Shown here piece by piece: positions 47,917-56,832 of a stretch of DNA of 64,000 bases. The stretch comes from Arthrobacter ipis (lineage in GTDB: Bacteria > Actinomycetota > Actinomycetes > Actinomycetales > Micrococcaceae): NCBI RefSeq assembly GCF_014694315.1, contig NZ_JAAOXD010000007.1:497021-561020 (forward strand), written 5' to 3'. The position numbers and the translations under genes are program-made. The notes under the pieces are model-generated. The model had not been told where the DNA came from. It worked only from the letters and a program-made list of their open reading frames with translations, and ran no database searches. Position 1 is the first letter of the stretch, and each line of letters starts with the position of its first letter.

Positions 47917-48350
47917 TGACCGACACCAGGCTGAACGCCGCTGTGACGCTGCCCGGGGAGGACTTCTCCCGGGTGGCGCTCACCGCCGAGGCGGTGGGGC
48001 TGCTGCGGAAGCTCTGGGCGCAGCACGGCCCGCTCATGTTCCACCAGTCCGGCGGCTGCTGCGACGGCTCCGCGCCCATGTGCTACCCGGCGGGGGAGTT
48101 CCTGACGGGGGATTCGGACGTGCTGCTGGGACGGTTTGATCTCTGCGCGGACGACGGCGGAGGGTCCGGTTCCGCTGACGACGGCGGGCAGCCGCTGGAG
48201 TTCTGGATGTCCCGGGAACAGTTCCGCTACTGGAGCCACACCCACCTGACGGTGGATGTGGTGCAGGGCCGGGGGAGCGGGTTTTCCGTCGAGGCGCCGG
48301 AAGGCAAACGCTTCTTGATCCGCTCCACGCTCATGGACTGGCCCGTGTAG
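47916..48350 (+). CDS. DUF779 family protein
   Basis: 144 residues, ATG 47916 with its first A shared with the adhP stop. The DUF779 cysteine-rich signature FHQSGGCCDGSAPMCYPAGE is near residue 45, followed by EFWMSREQFRYWSHTHLTVD and a FSVEAPEGKRFLIRSTLM end. The family is regularly encoded next to aldehyde dehydrogenases and is thought to support them; its reaction is unknown. Full length. Ends the alcohol module, followed by a strong terminator. Confidence 0.92.
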   Translation: MTDTRLNAAVTLPGEDFSRVALTAEAVGLLRKLWAQHGPLMFHQSGGCCDGSAPMCYPAGEFLTGDSDVLLGRFDLCADDGGGSGSADDGGQPLEFWMSREQFRYWSHTHLTVDVVQGRGSGFSVEAPEGKRFLIRSTLMDWPV

Positions 48351-48382
48351 ACAGGCTTTGCCCAGCAAGACTCCAAAATGTT

Positions 48383-48424
48383 ACGCCCGGACGGGGCCCC
48401 AAGTAAGGGGCTTCGTCCGGGCGT
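48383..48424 (+). terminator. Terminator of the adhP-DUF779 transcript
   Basis: ACGCCCGGACG (48383-48393) pairs with CGTCCGGGCGT (48414-48424), with inner GGGGCCCC/GGGGC pairing, followed by TTTGC. Confidence 0.75.
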
Positions 48425-48558
48425 TTGCACATTTAAACCGCGATTGGGAACCCCCAATTTGGGTGGCTCAGCGGGCCGACCAGCCACACCCCCAAGGTTT
48501 TCACGGGCACTCCACCGGACGATGGCACCGTTACATCCCTCCTAGCGGCAGGTGTGCC

Positions 48559-51500
48559 ATGAACAATTCAACCTTGAAGTCAGAGGGGGGCCCGGATCAG
48601 AGTCGATCCGGGGCCCCCGTAGATCCACCCACCAACCGGCGTCAGCGACGCAAGAAGCGCAGCAAACAGTCCATGTCCTTTCGGACGGTGGCGGCAGCAA
48701 CCACAATGATGATGCCGATTGCCATGGGGTTGCCGGTGGTGGCAGCCAACGCGGTGCAGGCACCGGTGGGGGAAGGATTCACCATCACCCCCTCAGATCT
48801 CTCCTACATTCTGAAGCAGATCAAGATCGCCGAGCGGCACGCGGCAACGCTGTCACCCGAGCACCCGTGTGACACCCTGATCGGCACCGGTCCGGACCAA
48901 ATTCCCAGCCCGCTCGTCTCGGCGGGCCTGCGGACCGTCGACGGGTCATGCAACAACCTTCAGCCGGGCCAGGAGACGTTCGGTGCGGCTGACCAGAAAT
49001 TCCCGCGCCTGACGACGCCTACGTTCAAGAGCGCGGAGGACGCATCGCTTTTCGGCGGCCCGGCCGCTTCGTCGTATGCCCAGAAGTCGGGGACGGTGGT
49101 GGACTCCGAGCCCCGCGTGATCAGCAACCTGATCGTGGACCAGACATCGAAAAACCCAGCGGCAGTCGCCGCGGCAGGCAATCCGGTCCGGACGCAGGGC
49201 AACGAGGGCGTTGTTCCCTGCACCACTGACCCGGATCCGCTGGCAACCCCGGAGGTAGTGGGCGTTCCTGCCGGCTGCGTACCGTCCAACAGCACACTGT
49301 TCATCGAAAACGTAACCACCGACGTCGGCCTCTCCCCGCCCTACAACTCAATGTTCACCCTGTTCGGTCAGTTCTTCGATCACGGAGTGGACCAGACAGT
49401 CAAGAGCGGCGGAACGGTCTTCGTTCCACTCAAGGCTGACGACCCGCTGCGTACCGTTGGTCCCGACGGCAAGGCCAACACCGGCGACGAGGTCCCCGCA
49501 AGCCAGGCTTTCATGGTGCTGACCCGTGGCCAGAACCAGGCCGGCCAGGACGGTGTCCTGGGTACCAATGATGATGTCCAGGATGCGAACAACACGGACT
49601 CACCGTGGGTCGACCAGAGCCAGACCTACACGTCGCACTCCTCCCACCAGGTGTTCGTGCGGGAGTACGTCGACAACGCGGACGGCAAGCCCGTCGCCAC
49701 GGGCAAGCTGCTGGGCGGACCCACGGGGCCCACTGCCGGTGGCATGGCCACCTGGGACACGACCAAGAAGCAGGCTTCGGCGCGTCTCGGAATCCTTCTG
49801 GAGGACAAGGACGTCCTGAACGTCCCGATGATCGCCGCGGACCCGTACGGCAAGTTCATCCCCGGCCCGGAACGCGGGCTGCCACAGTTCGTGACCGAGG
49901 CCGGACTTGTCGAAGCTGACCGCGCCGACAACGGTGGCAAGGGAACCAAGGTACCGGCAGACGTCAAGTACTTTGACACGCCGTTCCTGACGGACATCGC
50001 CCACAACGCGGACCCGTCCCCTCAGGACACCGATCACAACCCCGCCACGGCAAAGGTTGCCCCGACTCCTGACACTGACAACACAGCCTCGGCCGACTTC
50101 GCCAGCCAGGCACCGGGCACCTACGACGACGAGATGCTGAATGCGCACTTCATCGCAGGTGACGGACGCGTCAACGAGAACATCGGACTGACCGCGATCC
50201 ACCAGATTTTCCACTCCGAGCACGACCGGCTCGTGGACTACATTGAAAACGTCCTGACGACCGACACTTCCGCCAGCGGCGTCAAGGCCCTGGCAGAGTG
50301 GAAGCTGGCCACCGGTGCAGGCAGCGCCGATGTTCCCGCCGACGGCTGGAACGGTGAGCGCCTCTTCCAAGCCGCACGGTTCATCACGGAAATGGAGTAC
50401 CAGCACCTGGTCTTCGAGGAGTTTGCCCGCAAGGTTCAGCCGGCGATCAACCCCTTTGAACCATTCGCTTTCACTCAGACGGAACTGAACCCGGCGGTCA
50501 AGGCTGAATTCGCCCACGCCGTGTACCGCTTCGGCCACTCCATGCTGACGGAAACGATCTCCCGTCGGAATGAGGATGGCGCGGGCACGGACGCCGTGTT
50601 CGGCACCTCCGATGACACACGGGGCAGCCAGAACGACATCTCGCTGCTCGATGGCTTCCTCAACCCGCCGGAGTACACCGACGGTGGCCTCGCCGGACAG
50701 TTGACCTCCGAAGAGGCGGCCGGCAGCATCATCATGGGAATGTCGGACCAGGCAGGCAACGAGCTGGACGAGTTCGTGACGGACACGCTCCGCAATAACC
50801 TGCTGGGCCTGCCCCTGGACCTTCCCACGATCAACATGACTCGGGCACGTTCTGAAGGCATTCCGCGGTTGAATGTCCTCCGCCGTGAGCTCTTCAACAA
50901 AACGAATGACGGCCAGCTGAAGCCCTACATCAGCTGGGTCGACTTCGGCGAAAACCTCAAGCACCCGGAGTCCCTCGTCAATTTCGTCGCAGCCTACGGC
51001 CAGCACCCGTCCATCACCGGGGCAACGACGCTGGCAGGCAAGCGTGAGGCTGCGCGGCTGATCGTCAGCCCCGCCGCAGGGGAGGTCCCTCCCGCCGACG
51101 CGGCAGCCTTTATGAACAGCACGGGCACGGACTGGTCCAACGACGGCGCGAACTCGAGGACTGGCCTCGACAACGTCGACCTGTGGGTCGGCGGCCTCGC
51201 CGAGCAGACTGTGGTGTTTGGTGGCCTCCTGGGCAGCACGTTCAACTACGTTTTCGAGAACCAGCTGACCGACCTGCAGAACGGTGACCGCCTCTACTAC
51301 CTGGCGCGCACCCCGGGCATGAACCTGAGGGCTCAGCTGGAAGGCAACTCCTTCGCAGAGATGATGATGCGCAACACGAACGTGCACAGCCTGAAGGCCG
51401 ATGCGTTCGCCACCTCGGACTGCAAGTTCGAACTGAAGAAGCTGGCAGGCACCACCGATGGCTTTGCACTCGGCGGCAACACCGTTCAGGATGACCCGGA

Positions 51501-54204
51501 TTCAGAGTGCAGTGAGACGGATCTGCTGATCCGTATGCCGGACGGCACGATCAAGTACCGTGCAAGGAACACAGTCGATCCCTCCGGCATCAACGGACAA
51601 AGCGTCTACAACGGCACCGCCGGCGTGGACCGCATCTTCGGCGGCAACGACAGCGACACCTTCTGGGGTGGCGACGGCAATGACGTCATCGAAGGTGGCG
51701 ACGGTGCCGACGTCGCGCTCGGCGGTGACGGTGACGACATCATCACCGACCTCGCCGGTGACGACGTCCCGAAGGGCGGCCCCGGCAATGACGCGATCGA
51801 CGCCGGCCCCGGCCTGGACATCGTTATGGGTGGTGATGGCAAGGACTTCACGAACGGCGGAGCCAATGCCAACGAGACGTTTGCCGGAGCCGGCGACGAC
51901 TTCGTCATGCTTGGTCAGAGCCTTGACGCCGCATTCGGCGATAGCGGTGATGACTGGGAAGAAGGCGGCGATCAGCCCGACCTCATGCAGGGGGACAGCG
52001 GCAACCTGTTCTTCCTGGATGACTCCCAGAAGCCCGGACACGACATCCTGATCGGCCAGGGCGGCGACGACGACTATGACATGGAGGGCGGCGACGATAT
52101 CGGCCTCGGCGGGCCTGGCATCGAAAAGGTTGCAGGCGCCTCCGGTTACGACTGGGAGATCGGCCTTGGTGACCCCCAGCCGCAGAACCTGGACCTTGAT
52201 CTTCCGCTTGTCCCGCTCGACATCCTGACGGCCGATGTCCGCGACAAGTTCAACGAAGTTGAGGCCGCCTCCGGCTGGAAATTCGATGACAAGATCCGCG
52301 GCGACGACGTTGTTCCCAGCGGCGTTGGCGGTGGCGGTTTCATCGGCTGCAACGTGCTGGATCAGGAAGGTGTTGGCCGGATCGCCGGACTTGAAGACCT
52401 GGTGACGGCCTTCCCGACTCTGACTTCCGACGTTGTGGCCGCATCGGCTTCCAAGGACTGCCCGGTCCTGACCGGTACCAACGTTTGGGGCGAAGGCAAC
52501 ATCCTCCTTGGTGGTGGCGGCTCCGACCTTCTTGAGGGACGCGGCGCCAACGACGTCATCGACGGCGACCGGTACCTCTCCGTCCGGCTCAGTGTCCGGA
52601 ACCCGGATGATCACGCCGTCGAGATCGGCAGCGCCGCTGCTGATGGCCCGGGACAGAGCGCCATGACCAGCCGGTACACGAAGGACGCCAACGGCAACCT
52701 CACGGGACCGACGCTCCAGGAAGCTGTGTTCGCGGGAACCGTGAACCCCGGCGACATCGAGGCGGTCCGTGAGATCCTCACGGCCTCCGGCGGAACGGAT
52801 TCGGCAGTGTTCTCCGGTCCGGAGATCAACTACACCGTCACCACCGTTGATGCCAACGGCGCCCCTGCCACCCTTGGCGCGCCGGGGTCAACCACCACGG
52901 TGACTGACAACACCGGCACGGATGGCACGGACACCCTGCGGAACATCGAACGCCTCGTGTTCTCGGACACCGTTGCTCCGGCCGCTCCCGTGATCGGCTC
53001 CGTAACCGCCGGCAATGGCCAGGCAACTGTCAACTTCACCCCGGCAGCAGGCGGCGTCGCCACCAGCTTCCTGGTACGAGTTGTAGACGCCAACGGAGCT
53101 CAGGTCGGCGGTCTTCGGACGGCAGACGCTGGCGCCACCAGCCTGGTGGTCACTGGACTGACCAACAACCAGCCGGTCCGGTTCCAGGTGCAGGCACGGA
53201 ACGCCATTGGAGAAAGTGTCTTCTCGGCACTGTCCGCGGCTGTCACTCCTGCAGTTCCAGTCCTCGCCGGCGCTCCGGCCATCGGCACGTCAACGGCCGG
53301 GAACGCGCAGGCCACGGTACGGTGGACCGCCCCCGCGGCAGTTGCCAATGCCACGGCCGTCACGCAGTACAGGGTCCGCGTCTTCGTTGGAACGGGTGCT
53401 ACCCCGACCCGCGAAGTAACGGTCGGAAATGTGACGAACACGGTGGTCACCGGACTGATCAACGGCACTGGCTACACGTTCGATGTCTCGGCGATCAACT
53501 CGGCAGGCACGGGATCTCCTTCGGCTCGTAGCGCGCTTTCCACGCCGCGGACCGAGTTCGTAGCACCGACGATCACTGCCAGGACACCCGCCGCGGGCGC
53601 CAGGTCCGTCAGCCAGACGAACAACCTGACGGCGACGTTCAGCGAGCCTGTCACCAACGTCACCCCCACCTCGGTGGTACTGCGACTCGGCACGACGGCC
53701 ATTCCTGCAAGCGTGGTTTACAACAACACCACGAGGACTGCCACTATCAATCCAAACGCCAACCTCCTCGCCGACCGGACCTACGCAGTCTCCGTGTCCG
53801 GGGCTGCCACGGCTGTTGCAGTCCGCGACAGTGCCGGCAACACCATGGCGAACACGTCATGGCAGTTCACCACAGGTCCCGCTCCGACGGTTACAGCACT
53901 GTCGCCTGGCGGGGGTGCCACGAACGTGGGCCGCACCGCCAATATGACTGTGCGGTTCAGCGAGGCGGTCACCGGGCTGAACGGAACCACCGTCCGTCTC
54001 ATCCGGCAGTCCAACGGTGCAGTTGTCACCGCCGTTGTCTCCTACAACGCCACGACGCGAACTGCGACCCTCAACCCGTCGACAACCCTGCTGGCTAACA
54101 CCCAGTACAGGTTCGCGCTGACTGGCGGCACATCTGCCATCAGGGACCTGGCCGGAAACCCGCTCGCATCCGGGGCGTGGATCTTCAGGACAGGGGCGCG
54201 ATAG
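48559..54204 (+). CDS. Secreted multidomain haem peroxidase (animal type) with RTX-like, FN3 and Big_5-like domains
   Basis: 1,881 residues, ATG 48559. A signal region with a basic stretch (RRQRRKKRSK) and hydrophobic core (MMMPIAMGLPVVAANA) marks export. The peroxidase-cyclooxygenase domain (about 70-960) has all catalytic residues: Gln271, Asp274 and distal His275 in FGQFFDHGVD; Arg537 and Glu540 in AGDGRVNEN; proximal His660 in YRFGHSMLTET. Residues about 1015-1345 hold degenerate Asp/Gly-rich repeats like RTX calcium motifs (GGDGNDVIEGGDGADVALGG). Then two fibronectin III domains (about 1475-1660) and two Big_5-like domains (about 1670-1881) beginning with ARTPAAGARSVSQTNNLT and ALSPGGGATNVGRTANMT. 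Such bacterial peroxidases make hypohalous acids or crosslinks; here the target is unknown. Alone on its transcript. The calcium ligand that follows the distal His in animal peroxidases (Asp) is Gly here. Confidence 0.88.
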   Translation: MNNSTLKSEGGPDQSRSGAPVDPPTNRRQRRKKRSKQSMSFRTVAAATTMMMPIAMGLPVVAANAVQAPVGEGFTITPSDLSYILKQIKIAERHAATLSPEHPCDTLIGTGPDQIPSPLVSAGLRTVDGSCNNLQPGQETFGAADQKFPRLTTPTFKSAEDASLFGGPAASSYAQKSGTVVDSEPRVISNLIVDQTSKNPAAVAAAGNPVRTQGNEGVVPCTTDPDPLATPEVVGVPAGCVPSNSTLFIENVTTDVGLSPPYNSMFTLFGQFFDHGVDQTVKSGGTVFVPLKADDPLRTVGPDGKANTGDEVPASQAFMVLTRGQNQAGQDGVLGTNDDVQDANNTDSPWVDQSQTYTSHSSHQVFVREYVDNADGKPVATGKLLGGPTGPTAGGMATWDTTKKQASARLGILLEDKDVLNVPMIAADPYGKFIPGPERGLPQFVTEAGLVEADRADNGGKGTKVPADVKYFDTPFLTDIAHNADPSPQDTDHNPATAKVAPTPDTDNTASADFASQAPGTYDDEMLNAHFIAGDGRVNENIGLTAIHQIFHSEHDRLVDYIENVLTTDTSASGVKALAEWKLATGAGSADVPADGWNGERLFQAARFITEMEYQHLVFEEFARKVQPAINPFEPFAFTQTELNPAVKAEFAHAVYRFGHSMLTETISRRNEDGAGTDAVFGTSDDTRGSQNDISLLDGFLNPPEYTDGGLAGQLTSEEAAGSIIMGMSDQAGNELDEFVTDTLRNNLLGLPLDLPTINMTRARSEGIPRLNVLRRELFNKTNDGQLKPYISWVDFGENLKHPESLVNFVAAYGQHPSITGATTLAGKREAARLIVSPAAGEVPPADAAAFMNSTGTDWSNDGANSRTGLDNVDLWVGGLAEQTVVFGGLLGSTFNYVFENQLTDLQNGDRLYYLARTPGMNLRAQLEGNSFAEMMMRNTNVHSLKADAFATSDCKFELKKLAGTTDGFALGGNTVQDDPDSECSETDLLIRMPDGTIKYRARNTVDPSGINGQSVYNGTAGVDRIFGGNDSDTFWGGDGNDVIEGGDGADVALGGDGDDIITDLAGDDVPKGGPGNDAIDAGPGLDIVMGGDGKDFTNGGANANETFAGAGDDFVMLGQSLDAAFGDSGDDWEEGGDQPDLMQGDSGNLFFLDDSQKPGHDILIGQGGDDDYDMEGGDDIGLGGPGIEKVAGASGYDWEIGLGDPQPQNLDLDLPLVPLDILTADVRDKFNEVEAASGWKFDDKIRGDDVVPSGVGGGGFIGCNVLDQEGVGRIAGLEDLVTAFPTLTSDVVAASASKDCPVLTGTNVWGEGNILLGGGGSDLLEGRGANDVIDGDRYLSVRLSVRNPDDHAVEIGSAAADGPGQSAMTSRYTKDANGNLTGPTLQEAVFAGTVNPGDIEAVREILTASGGTDSAVFSGPEINYTVTTVDANGAPATLGAPGSTTTVTDNTGTDGTDTLRNIERLVFSDTVAPAAPVIGSVTAGNGQATVNFTPAAGGVATSFLVRVVDANGAQVGGLRTADAGATSLVVTGLTNNQPVRFQVQARNAIGESVFSALSAAVTPAVPVLAGAPAIGTSTAGNAQATVRWTAPAAVANATAVTQYRVRVFVGTGATPTREVTVGNVTNTVVTGLINGTGYTFDVSAINSAGTGSPSARSALSTPRTEFVAPTITARTPAAGARSVSQTNNLTATFSEPVTNVTPTSVVLRLGTTAIPASVVYNNTTRTATINPNANLLADRTYAVSVSGAATAVAVRDSAGNTMANTSWQFTTGPAPTVTALSPGGGATNVGRTANMTVRFSEAVTGLNGTTVRLIRQSNGAVVTAVVSYNATTRTATLNPSTTLLANTQYRFALTGGTSAIRDLAGNPLASGAWIFRTGAR

Positions 54205-54209
54205 GAGCG

Positions 54210-54248
54210 GCCGGGCTGTGGCCGCCAACGCGCAGTCCGTAGCCCGGC
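54210..54248 (+). terminator. Hairpin just after the peroxidase gene
   Basis: GCCGGGCT (54210-54217) pairs with AGCCCGGC (54241-54248), five bases past the stop. Confidence 0.55.
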
Positions 54249-54292
54249 ATTCCCTAACTCAATCCATTTCCTGACACGTGATTTACCAGGCC

Positions 54293-54350
54293 CCACGCCC
54301 GGCCCTCCACCACACCGCGCAGCCGCAGCGCGGAGGAGGGCCGGGCGTGG
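54293..54350 (+). terminator. Strong terminator downstream of the peroxidase gene
   Basis: CCACGCCCGGCCCTCC pairs perfectly with GGAGGGCCGGGCGTGG over 16 bp and is followed by TCTTGC. Separates the peroxidase gene from the amino-acid permease. Confidence 0.75.
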
Positions 54351-54458
54351 TCTTGCGCTCCACCCGTCTCAGTATTCGGGACAAATGTGGCCGTCCACTG
54401 GATGGACACTATCCTTGATAGGTCTGTTTCCATCCCCTATCAGGACTGTGGACTTCCA

Positions 54459-56006
54459 ATGAATCTTTTCCGGACCAAATCCATCGAGCAGTCAATCGCC
54501 GACGCCGATGAGCCCGGACGCAAGTTGAAGCGCTCCCTGAGCACCTGGGACCTCATGATTATGGGCGTCGCTGTTGCCGTCGGCGCAGGCATCTTCTCCG
54601 TGGGCGCCAAGGCCGCTGCGAACTTCGCCGGCCCCGCCGTCACCATCTCCTTCCTGGTCGCCGCCGTCACGTGTGCCCTGGCGATCATGTGCTACGCCGA
54701 ATTTGCCACCGCCATCCCGGTGGCCGGCTCCGCCTACGTTTTCACCTACGCCACGATGGGCGAGATTTTGGCCTGGATCATCGGCTGGAACCTCATCCTG
54801 GAGCTCTTCACCGCGGCTGCGGTGATCGCCAAGTACTGGGGCATCTACCTCAGCAAGGTCTTCGCCCTCATGGGCGTGGAAATGCCGCCCGCCATCTCGA
54901 TCGGCGGCATTGACCTGTACTGGGGCGCCTTCCTCATCGTTGCCGTCTTCACCGTGCTGCTGGTGCTTGGAACGAAACTGTCCGCGCGAGTGGGCAACAT
55001 CTTCACGCTGATCAAGATCGCCGTGGTGGTGTTCGTGATCATCGTGGGCTTCAGCTACGTGAAGTTGTCCAACTACACCCCCTTCGTCCCGGCCTCTGAG
55101 CCGACTGCCAACGCCGGCGCGGCCGACGTTCTGAAGCAGTCGTTCTTCGGCTTCCTCACCGGTGCTGCCCCCGCGCAGTACGGCACGATGGGCATCTTCG
55201 CCGGCGCCGCGCTGGTGTTCTTCGCCTTCATTGGCTTCGACGTCGTGGCCACCTCCGCGGAAGAGGTCAAGAACCCGCAGAAGACGCTGCCGCGCGGCAT
55301 CTTCGGCGGTCTGGCCCTGGTGACGCTGCTGTACATCCTCGTGTCCCTCGCCCTGACCGGCATGGTCTCCTACACGCAGCTCGCCGAGGCGGAAAGCCCC
55401 ACACTCACCACGGCCTTCGAGGCGGTCGGCAACACCGACGCCGCGAAGGTGATCGCCTTCGGCTCCCTCGTGGGCCTGACCACTGTGATCATGGTGCTGC
55501 TCATGGGCCTGTCCCGCGTGGTGCTGGCCATGAGCCGCGACGGCCTGCTGCCGCGGTCCCTGTCCAAGACCAGTGAAAAGCGTTCGACGCCGGTCCGCCT
55601 GCAGATCATTTGCGGCGCCGCCGTTGCACTGGTTGCCGGACTCACCAACGTGGACCTGCTCGAGGAGATGATCAACATCGGCACGCTGTCCGCGTTCGTG
55701 ATGGTCAGCCTGGGCATCCTGGTGCTGCGCAAGAAACGCCCCGACCTGAAGCCGGCTTTCCGGGTCCCGTTCGGCAAGGTGCTCCCCGTCGTATCCGCGG
55801 TGCTGTGCCTGTACCTGATGACCAACCTCGCCGTGGAGACCTGGATCTTCTTCGGCATCTGGCTGCTGCTGGGCATTGCCATCTACTTCGCCTACGGGCA
55901 GCGGCACTCCCGCCTCAACGAAAAGTTCGCCGGCGCCAAGGCGGCAGTGGACGGCGCTTCGGGCGCCCTCGACGACCCGGACAAGGACGCGCTGACCAAG
56001 GTCTAG
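54459..56006 (+). CDS. APC family amino acid permease (cationic amino acid transporter group)
   Basis: 515 residues, ATG 54459, with a weak site upstream; the longer frame from 54387 is less likely. Twelve or more membrane segments; APC signatures GVAVAVGAGIFSVGAKAAA at helix 1, VAGSAYVFTYATMGEILAWI, FFAFIGFDVVATSAEEVKNP and RVVLAMSRDGLLPRSLSKT. The length and the 'AEEVKNP' motif fit the CAT/YfnA-type amino acid permeases (arginine, lysine or broad). Substrate not determined. Single gene. Confidence 0.9.
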   Translation: MNLFRTKSIEQSIADADEPGRKLKRSLSTWDLMIMGVAVAVGAGIFSVGAKAAANFAGPAVTISFLVAAVTCALAIMCYAEFATAIPVAGSAYVFTYATMGEILAWIIGWNLILELFTAAAVIAKYWGIYLSKVFALMGVEMPPAISIGGIDLYWGAFLIVAVFTVLLVLGTKLSARVGNIFTLIKIAVVVFVIIVGFSYVKLSNYTPFVPASEPTANAGAADVLKQSFFGFLTGAAPAQYGTMGIFAGAALVFFAFIGFDVVATSAEEVKNPQKTLPRGIFGGLALVTLLYILVSLALTGMVSYTQLAEAESPTLTTAFEAVGNTDAAKVIAFGSLVGLTTVIMVLLMGLSRVVLAMSRDGLLPRSLSKTSEKRSTPVRLQIICGAAVALVAGLTNVDLLEEMINIGTLSAFVMVSLGILVLRKKRPDLKPAFRVPFGKVLPVVSAVLCLYLMTNLAVETWIFFGIWLLLGIAIYFAYGQRHSRLNEKFAGAKAAVDGASGALDDPDKDALTKV

Positions 56007-56048
56007 CCTGACCCGATTGACGTGGGCGACCGCCCGCTGGTGGTTCTG

Positions 56049-56684
56049 TTACGGAGCGGCATGCCGCCCCACCCAGTCCACCAGCGGGCGGAGCTGTTCC
56101 CAGAGGGCGGCAATCTCACGCTCCGCCTCCGCTGAGCCGAGCCATTCGGGCTCGCCGAGGGTAACGCCGGCGGACAGCGATTTGTGCTTCAGCAGTTCCC
56201 CGCGGGGATGGTCCTTCGGGAAACCCCGTGGCACAGTTTTCAGTTTCTCGCCTTCGATGGTGAATCCCGCCGCTGCGATCGCGTCCACGATGTGCTGCAG
56301 CTGTTCGCCGGTGCTTCCCGCGTCCACCGAATTCCGGTAGCGCACCAGCTGCGCGGGCGAATGCGAGTGGTAGCCGCCGCCCACAAGCAGGCCGTCGGCA
56401 CTGACCTGGAGGTAATAGCCCACGCCTTCCTGGTATGAGGCGAAAGCTCCCTGAGCGGTCTTGTACGGTGACTTGTCCGGGGAGAAGCGGACATCGCGGT
56501 TAGGCCGGAAAATCTTGCCCGGTCCAAAGCGTGGCTCAAGATCCGCGAGGAGCGCCTGGAGCGGAGCCTTGACGGAGTCTTGGTACGCCGCGGAATGTGC
56601 ATGCCACCAGTCGCGGTTGTTGTTCTCCTCCAGCTCAGCGTAGAACTTTGCCGCCGCGGCCGGGATGCCCTCGAAAGTGCTCAT
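56049..56684 (-). CDS. DUF2461 (TIGR02453) family protein
   Basis: 211 residues, ATG 56684. Whole-length match to the family pattern: AKFYAELEENNNRDWWHAHS, LADLEPRFGPGKIFRPNRDV, RFSPDKSPYKTAQGAFASY, GYYLQVSADGLLVGGGYHSH, and DHPRGELLKHKSLSAG near the end. Widely conserved cytoplasmic protein of unknown function. No Shine-Dalgarno; a -10-like TAGGCT (56692-56697 on this strand) seven bases before the ATG suggests a leaderless transcript. Confidence 0.9.
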   Translation of the reverse strand: MSTFEGIPAAAAKFYAELEENNNRDWWHAHSAAYQDSVKAPLQALLADLEPRFGPGKIFRPNRDVRFSPDKSPYKTAQGAFASYQEGVGYYLQVSADGLLVGGGYHSHSPAQLVRYRNSVDAGSTGEQLQHIVDAIAAAGFTIEGEKLKTVPRGFPKDHPRGELLKHKSLSAGVTLGEPEWLGSAEAEREIAALWEQLRPLVDWVGRHAAP

Positions 56685-56763
56685 GACTGAAAGCCTAGAT
56701 ACCGACAGGGCAGAGGGCCACGGCTATCCCCGGTATGTGGATAAAGGGCGGCTTCCGGATGCA

Positions 56764-56814
56764 AGGAACCCCGCCGCGGCTGTGAACGGGTCACTGTGCC
56801 GCGGCGGGGTTCCT
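56764..56814 (-). terminator. Terminator of furA-katA
   Basis: AGGAACCCCGCCGCGGC pairs perfectly with GCCGCGGCGGGGTTCCT (17 bp) around a 17-base loop, starting 18 bases after the katA stop. Confidence 0.75.
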
Positions 56815-56832
56815 GTTTGCTATCTGGTGCTG

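Noticed and set aside
49600..51387. A 595-codon minus-strand open frame inside the peroxidase gene
   Set aside because: It is the antisense shadow of the peroxidase domain and has no recognisable family sequence or ribosome site.
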